A DNA stretch of 64,000 nucleotides from the NCBI GenBank assembly GCA_944325785.1, contig CALVBN010000009.1, forward strand, positions 19,234 through 83,233, written 5' to 3'. The stretch comes from Candidatus Gastranaerophilales bacterium. GTDB lineage: Bacteria; Cyanobacteriota; Vampirovibrionia; Gastranaerophilales; Gastranaerophilaceae. A program made the translations under genes and the position numbers. The notes beneath the pieces were generated by a model. It did no database searches and had not been told where the DNA came from. It saw only the letters and a list, made by a program, of their open reading frames with translations. This document shows, in pieces, positions 15,059 to 25,931 of this stretch (position 1 is the first letter of the stretch; each line of letters begins with the position of its first letter).

Positions 15059-17533
15059 ATGCAAGTTTCATTAAACTGGTTGAATGAATTAGTGGATTTA
15101 GAAGATTTAGATATTGCTCAAATTGCACACGAGCTTACTATGAGCGGATTAGAGGTTGAAGAAGTTGAAGAAGTCAGACCGAAATTTACTAATATTATTA
15201 CCGCCAGAATTGAAAAAATAGATAATCACCCGAATTCAGACCACCTGCATCTGGTAACTGTTAATACAGGTTCCGGTCTAAAAACAGTTGTCTGCGGTGC
15301 GCAAAATATAGAAGTCGGACAGGTAATCCCGTATGCCTCAGTAGGAAGCAAGGTTCTTGACAGAAAAACCGGAGAGCAGTTCGAACTTACCCCTGCCGTA
15401 ATCAGAGGTGTTGAATCTCAAGGTATGTTATGCTCTGATGACGAACTCGGAGTTTCAGACAGAAATTATCAGGAAGAAGACGGCATCCTTGTTTTAAACA
15501 GAATATTCCCGAATGTAGGGCTGGGACTTAATGTTGAAGATGTTCTCGGTTTCGAAAAAGATTATATTCTTCATACCGCGCCTACCGCAAACAGAGGTGA
15601 CGAAATGTCCGTTATAGGTATTGCCAGAGAATTATCCGCACTATTTAACAGACATATGAAATTTGAATACGCTTCAAAAGAATGCAAACCTGCAGATTTT
15701 AAAGTTGAAATTAAAGATAGTGATGTTTGCAAATATTATTCTATAGGTGTTTTGAAAAACATCACAATAAAACCATCTCCGGATTGGATGCAAAAACGTC
15801 TTGTTTCATCCGGCATAAGAGCGATTAATAACGTTGTTGATATTACAAACTATGTTCTTTTGGAATACGGAACACCTCTTCACGCATTTGATCTGGATAA
15901 ATTAAACGGATATTTATGCGTAAGAAGAGCCAACGAAGGTGAAACCCTTGTCACTCTTGATGAAGTTGAAAGAAAACTGACTCATGACAGCGTTGTAATC
16001 GCAACAGAAGACAAACCGGTTTGTATAGGCGGAGTATTCGGCGGCGCAAATTCTGAAGTCGATGACAATACAAAAAATATAGCCCTTGAAGCCGCATACT
16101 TTACACCACAGGCAAACAGAAAGAGCGCAAGAAGCGTCGGCTACCGTTCAGAAGCCTGCGCAAGATTTGAACGCGGAATTGATATAGAAGCCGTAAAACC
16201 TGGTTTGCTCAGAGCCGTAGAACTTATGGAACAATACGCGGACGCAGAATTTGAAGGAATGGTTGATACTGGCAAAAACAAATTAGAGCCAATTCAAATA
16301 ACCTTAAGATATCCGCAGATAAGACGACTTTTAGGATGTGATATTGATCCGAATAAGTGCTTATCTATTCTTGAAAAATTAGGGTTTAAAATCCTCGGCA
16401 AAAATGAAATCGCCTGCAGGGTCGAAGTTCCTTCATTCCGTGCAGATGACATAACAAGAGAATGCGACTTGATAGAAGAAATTGCAAGAATTAACGGTTA
16501 TGACCAGATAACTCCGACTCTTCCGGCAAGACCCGGTACTGCTGAAATTTCTCACGCAGAAAAGGTTATTGAAAGAGTCAGAGATATTATGTCCGGCGAG
16601 GGGCTGAACGAAATCCAGACATCTTCACTTATCGGCGAACCGCTCTTGAAACAGTTCAATGTAACATACAATAAAGACAAAGCTGTATATGTCCAAAACC
16701 CTGCTTCAGAAGATTATACAATGCTGAGACAGACGCTTATCGCAAGTGTTCTGCAATGCTTAAAATACAATTATGATAACGGGCAGAAAGATTTTTGGGC
16801 TTATGAAATCGGCAGAAGCTACGTAAAAGTTTCTGATGCTGATGAAAAGCATTCCGGTATTAAAGAAACCCAGATTTTATCCGGTGTTATAACAGGCAAT
16901 ATCCAAAACTCAATGTGGCAGAATACCGGCGAAGTTGATTTCTATACTGTTAAAGGTATTGTGGATAAAATTCTTGAGGATTTCAATCTTACAAGAAGAA
17001 TAAAATTTGAGCTTCTTGCAGATTCAAAACTGGCACAGACACATACCTGCATGCACCCTTATAAATCTGCAGTTTTAACACTGCTCGGCAAACAGCCAGA
17101 GATTGTAGGATATTATGGTGAAATTCATCCGGAACTTAAAAACAAAATGAAGCTTAACCAGAATGCATATGTATTTAAGCTGGATTTGGATTTGTTTATT
17201 AATGCAATAAATCCGGGCGTTGTTAAATTCAAAAAGCTTCCTCAATATCCGGAAGTACAGAGAGATTTGGCGGTTATTGTTCCTGCTGAAACAACCTGGC
17301 TTGATATAGAAAAAATTATCAAAAAAGGTGTGGATAATAAGCTTTTTGCTTCCTGCGAAGTATTTGACGTATATCAGGGCGAACACGTACAGGAAGGATA
17401 TAAATCCGTAGCATTCAGAGTAAGAATGCAGGATGCAAATTCTACAATGACGGATGAAGCTATAGAAACACAAATGGCTAACCTGCGTTCAACGTTGAAA
17501 AAAGCAATGCCGGAATTGTCATTCAGAGAATAA
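15059..17533 (+). CDS. pheT: Phenylalanine--tRNA ligase beta subunit
   Basis: This is the beta subunit of the (alpha-beta)2 phenylalanyl-tRNA synthetase. The 824-residue length is normal for bacteria. In order it has the N-terminal domain (MQVSLNWLNELVDL), the tRNA-binding EMAP-like domain (residues ~40-150, NHPNSDHLHLVTVNTG), the B3/B4 editing domain (VGYRSEACARFERGID, about residues 360-375), the B5 domain, the catalytic-like core, and the C-terminal FDX-ACB domain (LPQYPEVQRDLAVIVP). pheS is not adjacent, so the subunits are encoded separately. The gene converges with xerD, with stops 3 bp apart. Confidence 0.97.
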   Translation: MQVSLNWLNELVDLEDLDIAQIAHELTMSGLEVEEVEEVRPKFTNIITARIEKIDNHPNSDHLHLVTVNTGSGLKTVVCGAQNIEVGQVIPYASVGSKVLDRKTGEQFELTPAVIRGVESQGMLCSDDELGVSDRNYQEEDGILVLNRIFPNVGLGLNVEDVLGFEKDYILHTAPTANRGDEMSVIGIARELSALFNRHMKFEYASKECKPADFKVEIKDSDVCKYYSIGVLKNITIKPSPDWMQKRLVSSGIRAINNVVDITNYVLLEYGTPLHAFDLDKLNGYLCVRRANEGETLVTLDEVERKLTHDSVVIATEDKPVCIGGVFGGANSEVDDNTKNIALEAAYFTPQANRKSARSVGYRSEACARFERGIDIEAVKPGLLRAVELMEQYADAEFEGMVDTGKNKLEPIQITLRYPQIRRLLGCDIDPNKCLSILEKLGFKILGKNEIACRVEVPSFRADDITRECDLIEEIARINGYDQITPTLPARPGTAEISHAEKVIERVRDIMSGEGLNEIQTSSLIGEPLLKQFNVTYNKDKAVYVQNPASEDYTMLRQTLIASVLQCLKYNYDNGQKDFWAYEIGRSYVKVSDADEKHSGIKETQILSGVITGNIQNSMWQNTGEVDFYTVKGIVDKILEDFNLTRRIKFELLADSKLAQTHTCMHPYKSAVLTLLGKQPEIVGYYGEIHPELKNKMKLNQNAYVFKLDLDLFINAINPGVVKFKKLPQYPEVQRDLAVIVPAETTWLDIEKIIKKGVDNKLFASCEVFDVYQGEHVQEGYKSVAFRVRMQDANSTMTDEAIETQMANLRSTLKKAMPELSFRE

Positions 17534-17536
17534 CCT

Positions 17537-18385
17537 TTAGCTATTTATTGCAAAATATACATCTTTCAGCCTTTTCTTGCTGATATGCGTATAAAGCTGC
17601 GTTGTTGAAACATCACTATGCCCCAAAAGTTCTTGGACTACACGCAGGTCTGCCCCGTTTTCAAGAAGATGGGTTGCAAAGCTGTGTCTCAAGGTATGAG
17701 GGGAAATATTTTTGTGAATAAGCTTGCCTTGATTGTGGATAAATGTATAAACGTCCTGCCTGTTTATAAACCTTCCGTTATCCAAAATAAGCAGACGTTT
17801 TGTATTTAAATTATATTTTTTTAAAAGCAGTTCTCTTTTCGGCAGATACTCTTTTATTACAGCTTTAGCCTGTTCTCCCATAGGAATTATGCGTTCTTTT
17901 GAACCTTTACCAAAACAGCGTACGTATTTTGAAGCCAGATCAATATCAGTAATCTTTAAATTAACAAGCTCAGAAACACGAAGTCCGCAGCTATATAGAA
18001 GCTCCATCATAACATGTTCAACAGGCGACAAATTATTATGCAGCATTTCTTCAATTTCCTTTAAAGAAATTACTTTAGGAAGTCTTTGGGGCGTTTTAGG
18101 CTGTTCGAGTGTTGATGCCGGATTTTTATCAATAATACCGGAGGAAGATGCCCATTTAAAGAAACCTCTTAAAGAAGCAACCTTCCTTATAATACTGGTT
18201 GGCGCAAGTTTTTTTTCTCTGAGCATACGTATATGTGTGTTAATTTTCAGCCTGTCGACAGAATTAATATCGTCATTATCTTTTGCAAAATCTGACAGAT
18301 CGCGCCTGTAGGCGTCAATCGTATTTTGCGAAAGCCCTTTTTCAAGTTCCAGATATTCTAAATATTGAGCTATAATCTGATACAA
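17537..18385 (-). CDS. xerD: Tyrosine recombinase XerC/XerD family
   Basis: This 282-residue site-specific recombinase is probably the one that resolves chromosome dimers at dif. The N-terminal SAM-like core-binding domain covers residues 1-85 and the catalytic domain ~105-282. All active-site residues are present: Arg136 (SCGLRVSEL), Lys160 (FGKGSKER), His230 and Arg233 (SPHTLRHSFATHLLENG), His256 (LLGHSDVSTT) and Tyr265 (QLYTH). It uses a TTG start with AGG about 9 nt upstream, 9 bp after the carboxypeptidase stop, so it is the last gene of a four-gene operon. Xer and dif-independent integrases are hard to separate by sequence, but no phage genes are nearby. Confidence 0.88.
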   Translation of the reverse strand: MYQIIAQYLEYLELEKGLSQNTIDAYRRDLSDFAKDNDDINSVDRLKINTHIRMLREKKLAPTSIIRKVASLRGFFKWASSSGIIDKNPASTLEQPKTPQRLPKVISLKEIEEMLHNNLSPVEHVMMELLYSCGLRVSELVNLKITDIDLASKYVRCFGKGSKERIIPMGEQAKAVIKEYLPKRELLLKKYNLNTKRLLILDNGRFINRQDVYTFIHNQGKLIHKNISPHTLRHSFATHLLENGADLRVVQELLGHSDVSTTQLYTHISKKRLKDVYFAINS

Positions 18386-18394
18386 AATTTTTAC

Positions 18395-19723
18395 CTATAA
18401 TCTTAAATAAGCTTCTCTTACCAGATAATCTTCAAGAGTCTTCATATCTGATATTGTTGAAGTTGTATCGTTAATTATTATACAGAATGCGTATTGATTA
18501 CCGTTTTTAGAGGTTAAAAATCCCGCAAGCGAGCTTGAATCACTGTGAGAGCCTGTTTTTGCTTTCAAATTATCTTTTATCGGAAGCATTCTGTGCGTCA
18601 AGGTTCCTTCTCCTGGTGCAGGAAGGCTTTCAAGAACTTTGTTGTCCTTGTTTTTTACCAGAAACTCTGTAATAAAATCGGCATTGATAAGATTATTCTT
18701 GGAAACTCCGCTGGCGTCTGTTATTCTGATTTTTGTACTGTCCAGCCCGTTTGCTTTGCAGTATGCATTAAAAACTTTTATACCGTTTATGTCAGTACCT
18801 TTGTCATCATAAGCCTTGCCGCCTGCAAGCTTGGAAACTGTTTCTGATGCCATATTATTACTGTTTTTAAGAATATCATTAACTGCGCTTGAAATCGGGT
18901 GAGTAATACTAAAAACCTCCTCATCCGAATCCTGCAGTTTTGATGTTATAAAATTTTGTTTTAAATATATTTTTTTATCAGCCATTGCAGAAGTAAGCTT
19001 TATATCAAAATATCTTTTCAAATTATTTGTCGGAATATAAATTGTTACAGGTTTATTTACCGTCCCGTCAAGCATTAGGGTATTTGAAGAAACCGAATTA
19101 TCTCTGCTTACTTTTACATCATTTTTTTCGCCCGTTACAACGTGATTAAAAAATACCAGCGGATATTTGCTCGGATTAATTATCGTTGCGGGTTCTCCTT
19201 TTTGAGCGGGCATTAAGGTTATTTTTATAAGGTTTCTGTCAAGATTGTAAGAATTAAATCTCGGCATAAGTGTATTCAAATCATCATCCCACTGCCAGCC
19301 TTCGCCCCAGTCTTTTTTTTCTAAAATACTGTCATCAATATAAACTTTTTTGGTTTCAAGCGTCATATTGTTTACAAGTTTTTTTAAATCAGAGGAACTC
19401 AGATAAGGGTCAGCGCCGAGTTTTATCAAAAACGCATCTTCACCGCGCTTATATATTGTTGTTGTAAATTCGTAATCATCCCCCAAGACCTCGACTGCAG
19501 GCACAAGAGTCAGCAGTTTTTGGACAGAAGCCGGATGCATAAGTATTTTTTCATTGAGTTCATAGACAGGTTTTCCTGTATTCAAATCCTTGATTGAAAC
19601 GGCGATTGAGTTTTTATCAATACCGGATTCATTAATTACAGAGGAAAAGTCGCGTTTTGCACCTTTAGCATCTGCTGTAAGCCCCAGAATAAGTATCATT
19701 AAAATGACTAGAAATTTTTTCAT
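18395..19723 (-). CDS. dacB: D-alanyl-D-alanine carboxypeptidase/endopeptidase, PBP4 (S13) family
   Basis: A 442-residue periplasmic penicillin-binding protein with a Sec signal (MKKFLVILMILILGLTADAK). The catalytic SxxK is Ser66-Lys69 (HPASVQKLL), SxN is at 288-290 (NSNNMASE) and KTG at 389-391 (LKAKTGSHSD). The ~190-residue insert between the first and second motifs is characteristic of class C PBPs such as DacB. It trims or cleaves peptidoglycan cross-links. It starts within the last 4 bp of the nitrilase gene, indicating translational coupling. Confidence 0.9.
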   Translation of the reverse strand: MKKFLVILMILILGLTADAKGAKRDFSSVINESGIDKNSIAVSIKDLNTGKPVYELNEKILMHPASVQKLLTLVPAVEVLGDDYEFTTTIYKRGEDAFLIKLGADPYLSSSDLKKLVNNMTLETKKVYIDDSILEKKDWGEGWQWDDDLNTLMPRFNSYNLDRNLIKITLMPAQKGEPATIINPSKYPLVFFNHVVTGEKNDVKVSRDNSVSSNTLMLDGTVNKPVTIYIPTNNLKRYFDIKLTSAMADKKIYLKQNFITSKLQDSDEEVFSITHPISSAVNDILKNSNNMASETVSKLAGGKAYDDKGTDINGIKVFNAYCKANGLDSTKIRITDASGVSKNNLINADFITEFLVKNKDNKVLESLPAPGEGTLTHRMLPIKDNLKAKTGSHSDSSSLAGFLTSKNGNQYAFCIIINDTTSTISDMKTLEDYLVREAYLRL

Positions 19724-20541
19724 TTTTTTACAACCTCATAAGAGTTTTTAATATCTTTTAAAACAGTGCATTTATCCCTAAATTCGTACATTTTTTCCAA
19801 ATCCGCTTCGGCATAAACAGCACCTTCTATCTCATTAATTTCATCTGCCACCTTGCCTTCATAATCAATAATCATAGAGTGCCCGAGGTTTTCTGAGCCG
19901 TCTTTCAGCAGTCCTGTCTGCGTAAGTGCGACAAAATATGACTGGTTTTCAACCGCACGCGCTGTTGTAAGACTATCCCAGTGTATTTTTCTTGATTTTG
20001 GCCATGCTGCCATATTAACAAGTATATCCGCGCCGGCTTTTCTGTAAGCTCTGTAGATTTCGGGGAAACGTATATCATAGCAGATAGTTAACCCGAGTTT
20101 TACGCCCTCAAGCTCAACCATAACAGGATTAGCGCCTCTTGTTATATAATCACCCTCAGTATCGTTGTAGTAAGAAAAAAGATGGACTTTATCATACATA
20201 CAAACAAGGTTCCCTGCTCTGTCTATAACCGGACAGCTGTTAAACAGCCTGTCTCCGTCTTTTCTAATAAAGCTTCCGCCTATAATATTCACCCCGTATT
20301 CTTTTGCGCATTCTTTGAGCATTTTTAAAGAGCGTGCATCTTCGAGATTTTCAGCACATTTAGGAAAAGATTCGCAGTCCCATCCCGCAGTCCAGACCTC
20401 CGGCAAAAACACAAAGTCCACGCCTTCGTACTTTTCTAAATTAGCGCGGAGCAGATTTTTTACACTCTCTATATTTAAATCAATATTTCCGATTGCAGAT
20501 TCCATTTGGATTGCAAGCAGTTTTATTTTTTTCTTCTCCAT
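19720..20541 (-). CDS. Carbon-nitrogen hydrolase (nitrilase/omega-amidase-like)
   Basis: This 273-residue cytoplasmic amidase has the complete nitrilase catalytic set: Glu48 (LPEVWTAGW), Lys118 (YDKVHLF) and Cys154 (LTICYDIRFPE). The DKVHLF and CYDIRFPE contexts are closest to omega-amidase/YafV-type enzymes, which hydrolyse alpha-ketoglutaramate and similar amides in metabolite repair. The start overlaps the DUF374 gene by 19 bp and the end overlaps dacB by 4 bp, so it is translated as part of the operon. Confidence 0.85.
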   Translation of the reverse strand: MEKKKIKLLAIQMESAIGNIDLNIESVKNLLRANLEKYEGVDFVFLPEVWTAGWDCESFPKCAENLEDARSLKMLKECAKEYGVNIIGGSFIRKDGDRLFNSCPVIDRAGNLVCMYDKVHLFSYYNDTEGDYITRGANPVMVELEGVKLGLTICYDIRFPEIYRAYRKAGADILVNMAAWPKSRKIHWDSLTTARAVENQSYFVALTQTGLLKDGSENLGHSMIIDYEGKVADEINEIEGAVYAEADLEKMYEFRDKCTVLKDIKNSYEVVKK

Positions 20542-21194
20542 ATACCGAATTTGTATACCTCATCAAAAGCCTTTGGCGCTTCTTTTTCCAGATTTTCCAT
20601 ACTTAACTGAAGCTTTTGGCGGATTTCTTCCTCATCACAATCAGACGGTGCATAAATAGGCTCACCGTATAAGTTGATAAGATTAGTTGCAAATACCGGA
20701 GAACGCATTTCATCCCAGGAAGGGAATTTGGCAAAAGTAAAGTTCTTAGAATACCAATAAACAGGGACTATCGGAACGCCCGCCATTTTAGCGATTTTAA
20801 CAACTCCGTCTTTGACAACCCTTGCAGGGCCCTTGGGACCGTCCACCATCATTGCGCAGTTTTCGCCGGATTTGAGGATAGAAATCATCTGCATAGTTGC
20901 TTCGACAGCGCCTTTTTTACCTTTAGACCCGCGGACTGTTTTAAATCCCCAGCGTTCTACAACATCAGCAATAATTTCTCCATCGCGGGAACGGCTGACA
21001 AGAACATGGAGCTTTTCGCGGTGTCTTATGCCATGGACACAAAACTGATGTGCATGCCACATTGCATAAATGCAGGGCATTTTATCCGGATTATTTACCT
21101 CAATAATTCTTGTAAAAAGCTCTTGAAATTTTAATACTCTGAAAACAAGGTGCGAAACCTTAGTAATATTTTTCCCTTTTAATAATCTAACCAT
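20523..21194 (-). CDS. DUF374 lysophospholipid acyltransferase-like protein
   Basis: This 223-residue protein of the DUF374 family is related to lipid A/glycerolipid acyltransferases. MWHAHQFCVHGI provides the acyltransferase-like histidine near residue 50, and VSRSRDGEIIADVVERWGFKTVRGS and MMVDGPKGPARVVKDG are the family blocks. In several bacteria such genes sit with lipid A or envelope genes. Here the operon continues with nitrilase, PBP4 and Xer. I chose the ATG at 21194, which lies exactly 6 nt after TATAAT and implies a leaderless mRNA. A TTG at 21209 would begin inside that -10 box. Confidence 0.8.
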   Translation of the reverse strand: MVRLLKGKNITKVSHLVFRVLKFQELFTRIIEVNNPDKMPCIYAMWHAHQFCVHGIRHREKLHVLVSRSRDGEIIADVVERWGFKTVRGSKGKKGAVEATMQMISILKSGENCAMMVDGPKGPARVVKDGVVKIAKMAGVPIVPVYWYSKNFTFAKFPSWDEMRSPVFATNLINLYGEPIYAPSDCDEEEIRQKLQLSMENLEKEAPKAFDEVYKFGIWRRKK

Positions 21195-21206
21195 GTAACA
21201 ATTATA
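21195..21206 (-). promoter_or_regulatory. -10 of the DUF374 operon, leaderless type
   Basis: TATAAT (21206-21201, minus) is followed by 6 nt and the ATG at 21194. No Shine-Dalgarno sequence is present. Confidence 0.5.
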
Positions 21207-21253
21207 CAATAAAACCCCATAAATATGCTATACTTAAAATGAGGTTAGAATAT

Positions 21254-21853
21254 ATGAAAAAGTTTATTTTAATATTATTTTTGTTAGTTTTGCAGACTGC
21301 AGTCTTTGCTGATTACAATGACATTTATATTGCTGATATTCAGTATGACTGGATTGATAAATCCGAAGTTGAAAAAGAAGCAATTATAAGTGAAGTCAGA
21401 GATATTATTTTTGAAAATCCTGTAGAAAAACAGAAGGATTTTAAAGACCAGTTCAAGGACAGGCTTAAGGATAAAGACTACGTAGAAAACTATATGGCGG
21501 CGTCTGCAGGCTATAAAGAATTTAAAGGCAATAATATTTCCGCATTTTATTACAAAAAAATGAAACATATCTATATGTACGCACTGCAGGATAAAAAAGA
21601 TGTTTCCAAAGCTTATTATTACGATGCATTAGGCAACTTGAAATACGTTGACTTTATCTACGGCGAATATCCGGATTATCCGTACTATTCAATACAATAC
21701 AGAATTTCCGGAAAACCGGTAAGCGCAATCTATTTTGCATCAAAAGACTGCCAGTATCTTTTCACTCCGGAGGGTGAATTTGAAGGTGTCTGGTATAAAC
21801 ACAATCTTTATAATGAAAAATCTAAAGTTATTTTAACGAGGACTACATATTGA
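21254..21853 (+). CDS. Secreted protein of unknown function
   Basis: I do not recognise the family. It has a signal peptide ([20 protein letters not shown]), then ~180 residues rich in Tyr, Lys and Asp, with a C-terminal half of short beta strands ([37 protein letters not shown]). No lipobox is present. The ATG at 21254 is preferred, with GAGG upstream. An ATG at 21239 would add five residues. The last 4 bp overlap the start of pncC, so the two are coupled. Periplasmic location is inferred. Confidence 0.6.
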   Translation: MKKFILILFLLVLQTAVFADYNDIYIADIQYDWIDKSEVEKEAIISEVRDIIFENPVEKQKDFKDQFKDRLKDKDYVENYMAASAGYKEFKGNNISAFYYKKMKHIYMYALQDKKDVSKAYYYDALGNLKYVDFIYGEYPDYPYYSIQYRISGKPVSAIYFASKDCQYLFTPEGEFEGVWYKHNLYNEKSKVILTRTTY

Positions 21854-22326
21854 TAGAAAATGATGTTGCAGAGATTTTAATAAAAAAGAATTTAACTATT
21901 GCGACGACAGAATCCTGCACAGGCGGGCTTTTGAGTTCTAAGCTTACTGATGTAAGCGGAAGTTCTGCCTTTATTCACTTAAATTTAGTGACCTATGCAA
22001 ATGAAGCCAAACATAAAATGCTTGGAGTTAAGCTCGAAACTCTTGAAAAGCATGGGGCTGTAAGCGAAGAATGCTCTTATGAAATGGCGCGCGGACTTTT
22101 TGAATTAACAGGCGCGGATATTTGTGTTTCAACAACCGGAATCGCAGGACCAACCGGAGGAAGCGCGGAAAAACCCGTCGGGCTTATGTATTCCACAATT
22201 TATACAAAAGATAAATCCGAAACATTTAAAGTTTTGTTACCGCCCAAAACTCCGCGTATCAAAATGAAAGAGGAATTTGTAAAAGCTGTTCTTGAAAAAG
22301 TTTACACATTTTTGATTTTTTTATAA
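21850..22326 (+). CDS. pncC: Nicotinamide-nucleotide amidase (CinA C-terminal domain)
   Basis: This 158-residue stand-alone CinA C-terminal domain deamidates NMN to nicotinic acid mononucleotide in pyridine nucleotide salvage. Diagnostic blocks are [21 protein letters not shown] (residues 19-39), [26 protein letters not shown] and [19 protein letters not shown]. The CinA N-terminal domain is absent, as in E. coli PncC. The start is a TTG overlapping the upstream stop, with GAGG 9 nt before it. Confidence 0.9.
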   Translation: MIENDVAEILIKKNLTIATTESCTGGLLSSKLTDVSGSSAFIHLNLVTYANEAKHKMLGVKLETLEKHGAVSEECSYEMARGLFELTGADICVSTTGIAGPTGGSAEKPVGLMYSTIYTKDKSETFKVLLPPKTPRIKMKEEFVKAVLEKVYTFLIFL

Positions 22327-22335
22327 AATAAACTT
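22324..22335 (+). promoter_or_regulatory. -10 of the TonB-C/TPR gene, leaderless type
   Basis: TAAAAT (22324-22329) is followed by 6 nt and ATG at 22336. It overlaps the pncC stop codon. Confidence 0.4.
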
Positions 22336-23157
22336 ATGGGAGTATTGAGGGGAAAAATCGTTTTATTTATTATGTGTCTGCTGTTATCTATACCAGTATA
22401 TGCGGAAGATGCAGGCTCTGCTCCGTCAAGTTCCGGAGCTTCAGTACAAAACGACTTTTCCGAATATATGAATACTCTGCAGGGTCAGATTCAGAAGAAC
22501 TGGAACCCGCCGGATTTTTTGGAAAAAGACGGGCATGCAACAATAATGTTCAGCATTAACAGATGCGGAGATATAATTTCAACCCAAATAGTAGAAAGCT
22601 CCGGCGATGAAGTTTTTGATGAATCAGCAATGGAAGCTCTAAGAAAAGCATCTCCGTTCAACCATTTTCCTGCCAATACCTCAAGAGGCTCTTTAACAAT
22701 CAAATACTCATTCGATACTTCTATTGTCAAAACAGATAATATGCAGGAATATGTTAAAAATGCCGACAAATACTATAATATAAACAATCACCAAACTGCA
22801 CTTAATTATATCAATCGCGCAATTGACGAAGTTGAAGGCGACAGCCGTTCATATTTTCTGTATGGCAAACGCAGTAGAATTAAGCGCGCGCTCGGTGATG
22901 TTGACGGCGCAAACGCGGATATGGACGAATCTAAACGCCTAAAAGCAAAATACGACCAGAAACGCATTAATGCAAGCAAACTGATTGCAGAAATGGAGCA
23001 GACCCCTTATTCATATTTCTACCTTGCTCATTCCTACGAAATCGCTGGAGATTATGAACACGCAATAGAAGCAATTGATAAGGCTATTGCGCTGACGGAA
23101 TTAAACAACCAGTATAAAAGATACAGACAAGAATTGACCCAGAAAAGCAGTTTGTAA
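22336..23157 (+). CDS. Secreted TonB-C-terminal domain plus TPR protein
   Basis: This 273-residue protein has a signal peptide (ending IPVYAED), a ~25-residue linker, a TonB/TolA C-terminal-like domain (residues ~45-130: IQKNWNPPDF, ATIMFSINRCGDIISTQIVESSG, FDESAMEALRKASPF) and at least two TPR units (residues ~140-190 and ~230-262). The TonB-C fold without a transmembrane anchor suggests a periplasmic adaptor. No ExbB/ExbD is nearby. The combination of TonB-C and TPR is known in cyanobacterial-type lineages, but its function is unassigned. Confidence 0.75.
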   Translation: MGVLRGKIVLFIMCLLLSIPVYAEDAGSAPSSSGASVQNDFSEYMNTLQGQIQKNWNPPDFLEKDGHATIMFSINRCGDIISTQIVESSGDEVFDESAMEALRKASPFNHFPANTSRGSLTIKYSFDTSIVKTDNMQEYVKNADKYYNINNHQTALNYINRAIDEVEGDSRSYFLYGKRSRIKRALGDVDGANADMDESKRLKAKYDQKRINASKLIAEMEQTPYSYFYLAHSYEIAGDYEHAIEAIDKAIALTELNNQYKRYRQELTQKSSL

Positions 23158-23229
23158 AATTAACATATTTTAATACAAATAGCAATTTATTTTTTTACGG
23201 GGTTTGGTATTTAAAAGGAGTTTATAAAT

Positions 23230-24951
<1,722 letters not shown>

Positions 24952-24957
24952 TTATTG

Positions 24958-25083
24958 GTTTAGGAGTTGAATAGTTTATAAGTTTAGGGATTTAGGAGTT
25001 GAGAAGAATTTAAATTCGCTTACGCTCATAATATATCATTTTAACTTCCTCTAAACTTCTAAACTTATAAACCTCTAAACTCT
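24958..25083. repeat. Inverted-repeat intergenic element between tgt and ndk
   Basis: Arms made of TTTAGGAGTTGA-like simple repeats include a perfect 14-bp inverted pair (24974-24987 with 25059-25072). They enclose an AT-rich core that contains TATATCATTTTAA. The core resembles that of the element at 28180-28299 in the opposite orientation, so they may be one family. Confidence 0.55.
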
Positions 25084-25094
25084 TTAATCCTTCC

Positions 25095-25574
25095 TTATCC
25101 CTGAAAGCGTTCTTCGTCGTACGTAATCATTTCCAGCATAGACTGCCAGTTATCATAGATTTCTTCGGGCTTAAAATACAAATTAATTTCTCTTTGAGCG
25201 CTGGCTGGAGAATCAGATGCGTGGATAACATTGTATTCCATAACCTGCGCAAAATCTGCTCTTATAGTTCCCACATCAGCATTCATCGGATTTGTTGCAC
25301 CAACCATATGGCGTACGCTTTCAATAGCATCGTACCCTTCAACTACCATTGCTACAACCGGTCCGCTTGTAATATAGTGAACAAGTCTTGTGTAAAAAGG
25401 TTTTCCGTTATGTTCCGCATAATGCTGTGAAGCTAATTCCGGAGTAACCTGCAGTAACTTCATTGCAACAATCTTAAACCCTTTATTTTCAAATCTTTCA
25501 ATAATCTTGCCGATAAGCCCTCTTTTAACGCCGTCCGGCTTAATTGCAACGAATGTTCTTTCTTCTGTTTTCAT
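25095..25574 (-). CDS. ndk: Nucleoside-diphosphate kinase
   Basis: Ndk balances NTP pools by phosphate transfer through a histidine. The protein starts [25 protein letters not shown] (typical Ndk N terminus), followed by [28 protein letters not shown] and the active-site region [16 protein letters not shown], whose His is in NVIHASD. The 159-residue length is slightly above average because of a C-terminal extension. The ATG at 25574 has AGGAGAGG upstream. A longer in-frame reading to 25835 crosses the GGGGTAAATGA minisatellite and is not credible. Confidence 0.95.
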   Translation of the reverse strand: MKTEERTFVAIKPDGVKRGLIGKIIERFENKGFKIVAMKLLQVTPELASQHYAEHNGKPFYTRLVHYITSGPVVAMVVEGYDAIESVRHMVGATNPMNADVGTIRADFAQVMEYNVIHASDSPASAQREINLYFKPEEIYDNWQSMLEMITYDEERFQG

Positions 25575-25671
25575 AACCTCTCCTAATAAAATCCTGTTTG
25601 GAAATAATCCGTTCAGCTCAATTAGAGCATAAACAGGCTTTAAAGTAAAGAGGGCGGGGCAGGGGTAAGGG

Positions 25672-25724
25672 GTAAATGAGGGGTAAATGAGGGGTAAATG
25701 AGGGGTAAATGAGGGGTAAATGAA
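25672..25724 (+). repeat. GGGGTAAATGA tandem repeat
   Basis: Five near-perfect copies of an 11-bp unit. Single or double copies of the core GGGGTAAAT recur at 5530-5552, 27535-27575, 41846-41878 (minus orientation), 44746-44775, 60783-60790 (minus) and 63357-63366, nearly all in intergenic positions. Confidence 0.85.
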
Positions 25725-25785
25725 AAGGAGGAGGGAGGGAAAATAGAGGTGGCAGAAGGAAGAAATGTACAAAATATACGGTAAA

Positions 25786-25807
25786 TTACCGGTAATTAAC
25801 CGGTTAA
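25786..25807. promoter_or_regulatory. Adjacent palindromes TTACCGGTAA and TTAACCGGTTAA
   Basis: Two perfect palindromes abut (25786-25795 and 25796-25807), with similar half-sites before and after (CGGTAA, TGGTAA). They lie ~125 bp upstream of the membrane protein gene and could be a regulator binding site. Confidence 0.4.
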
Positions 25808-25931
25808 TGATGGTAATAGAACAGGTAAAATACAAAAGAACTAAAAAAGTGCTAAATATTATATGTAAAGATTTATTAAAAATAGCAAAAAAAATCTTTT
25901 TAGGTTTTAATAAATTAAGGATAAGTGCATC

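Larger units (their letters stand above)
25575..25931. other. Intergenic region with minisatellite and twin palindromes
   Basis: No gene is supported. The region contains a GC-rich tract, five copies of an 11-bp repeat (25672-25724) and two adjacent palindromes (25786-25807). An AT-rich leader then reaches the next gene at 25932. Confidence 0.7.

Noticed and set aside
25575..25835. N-terminal extension of ndk
   Set aside because: The extra residues translate the GGGGTAAATGA minisatellite ([17 protein letters not shown]). The true start at 25574 has a good Shine-Dalgarno sequence.
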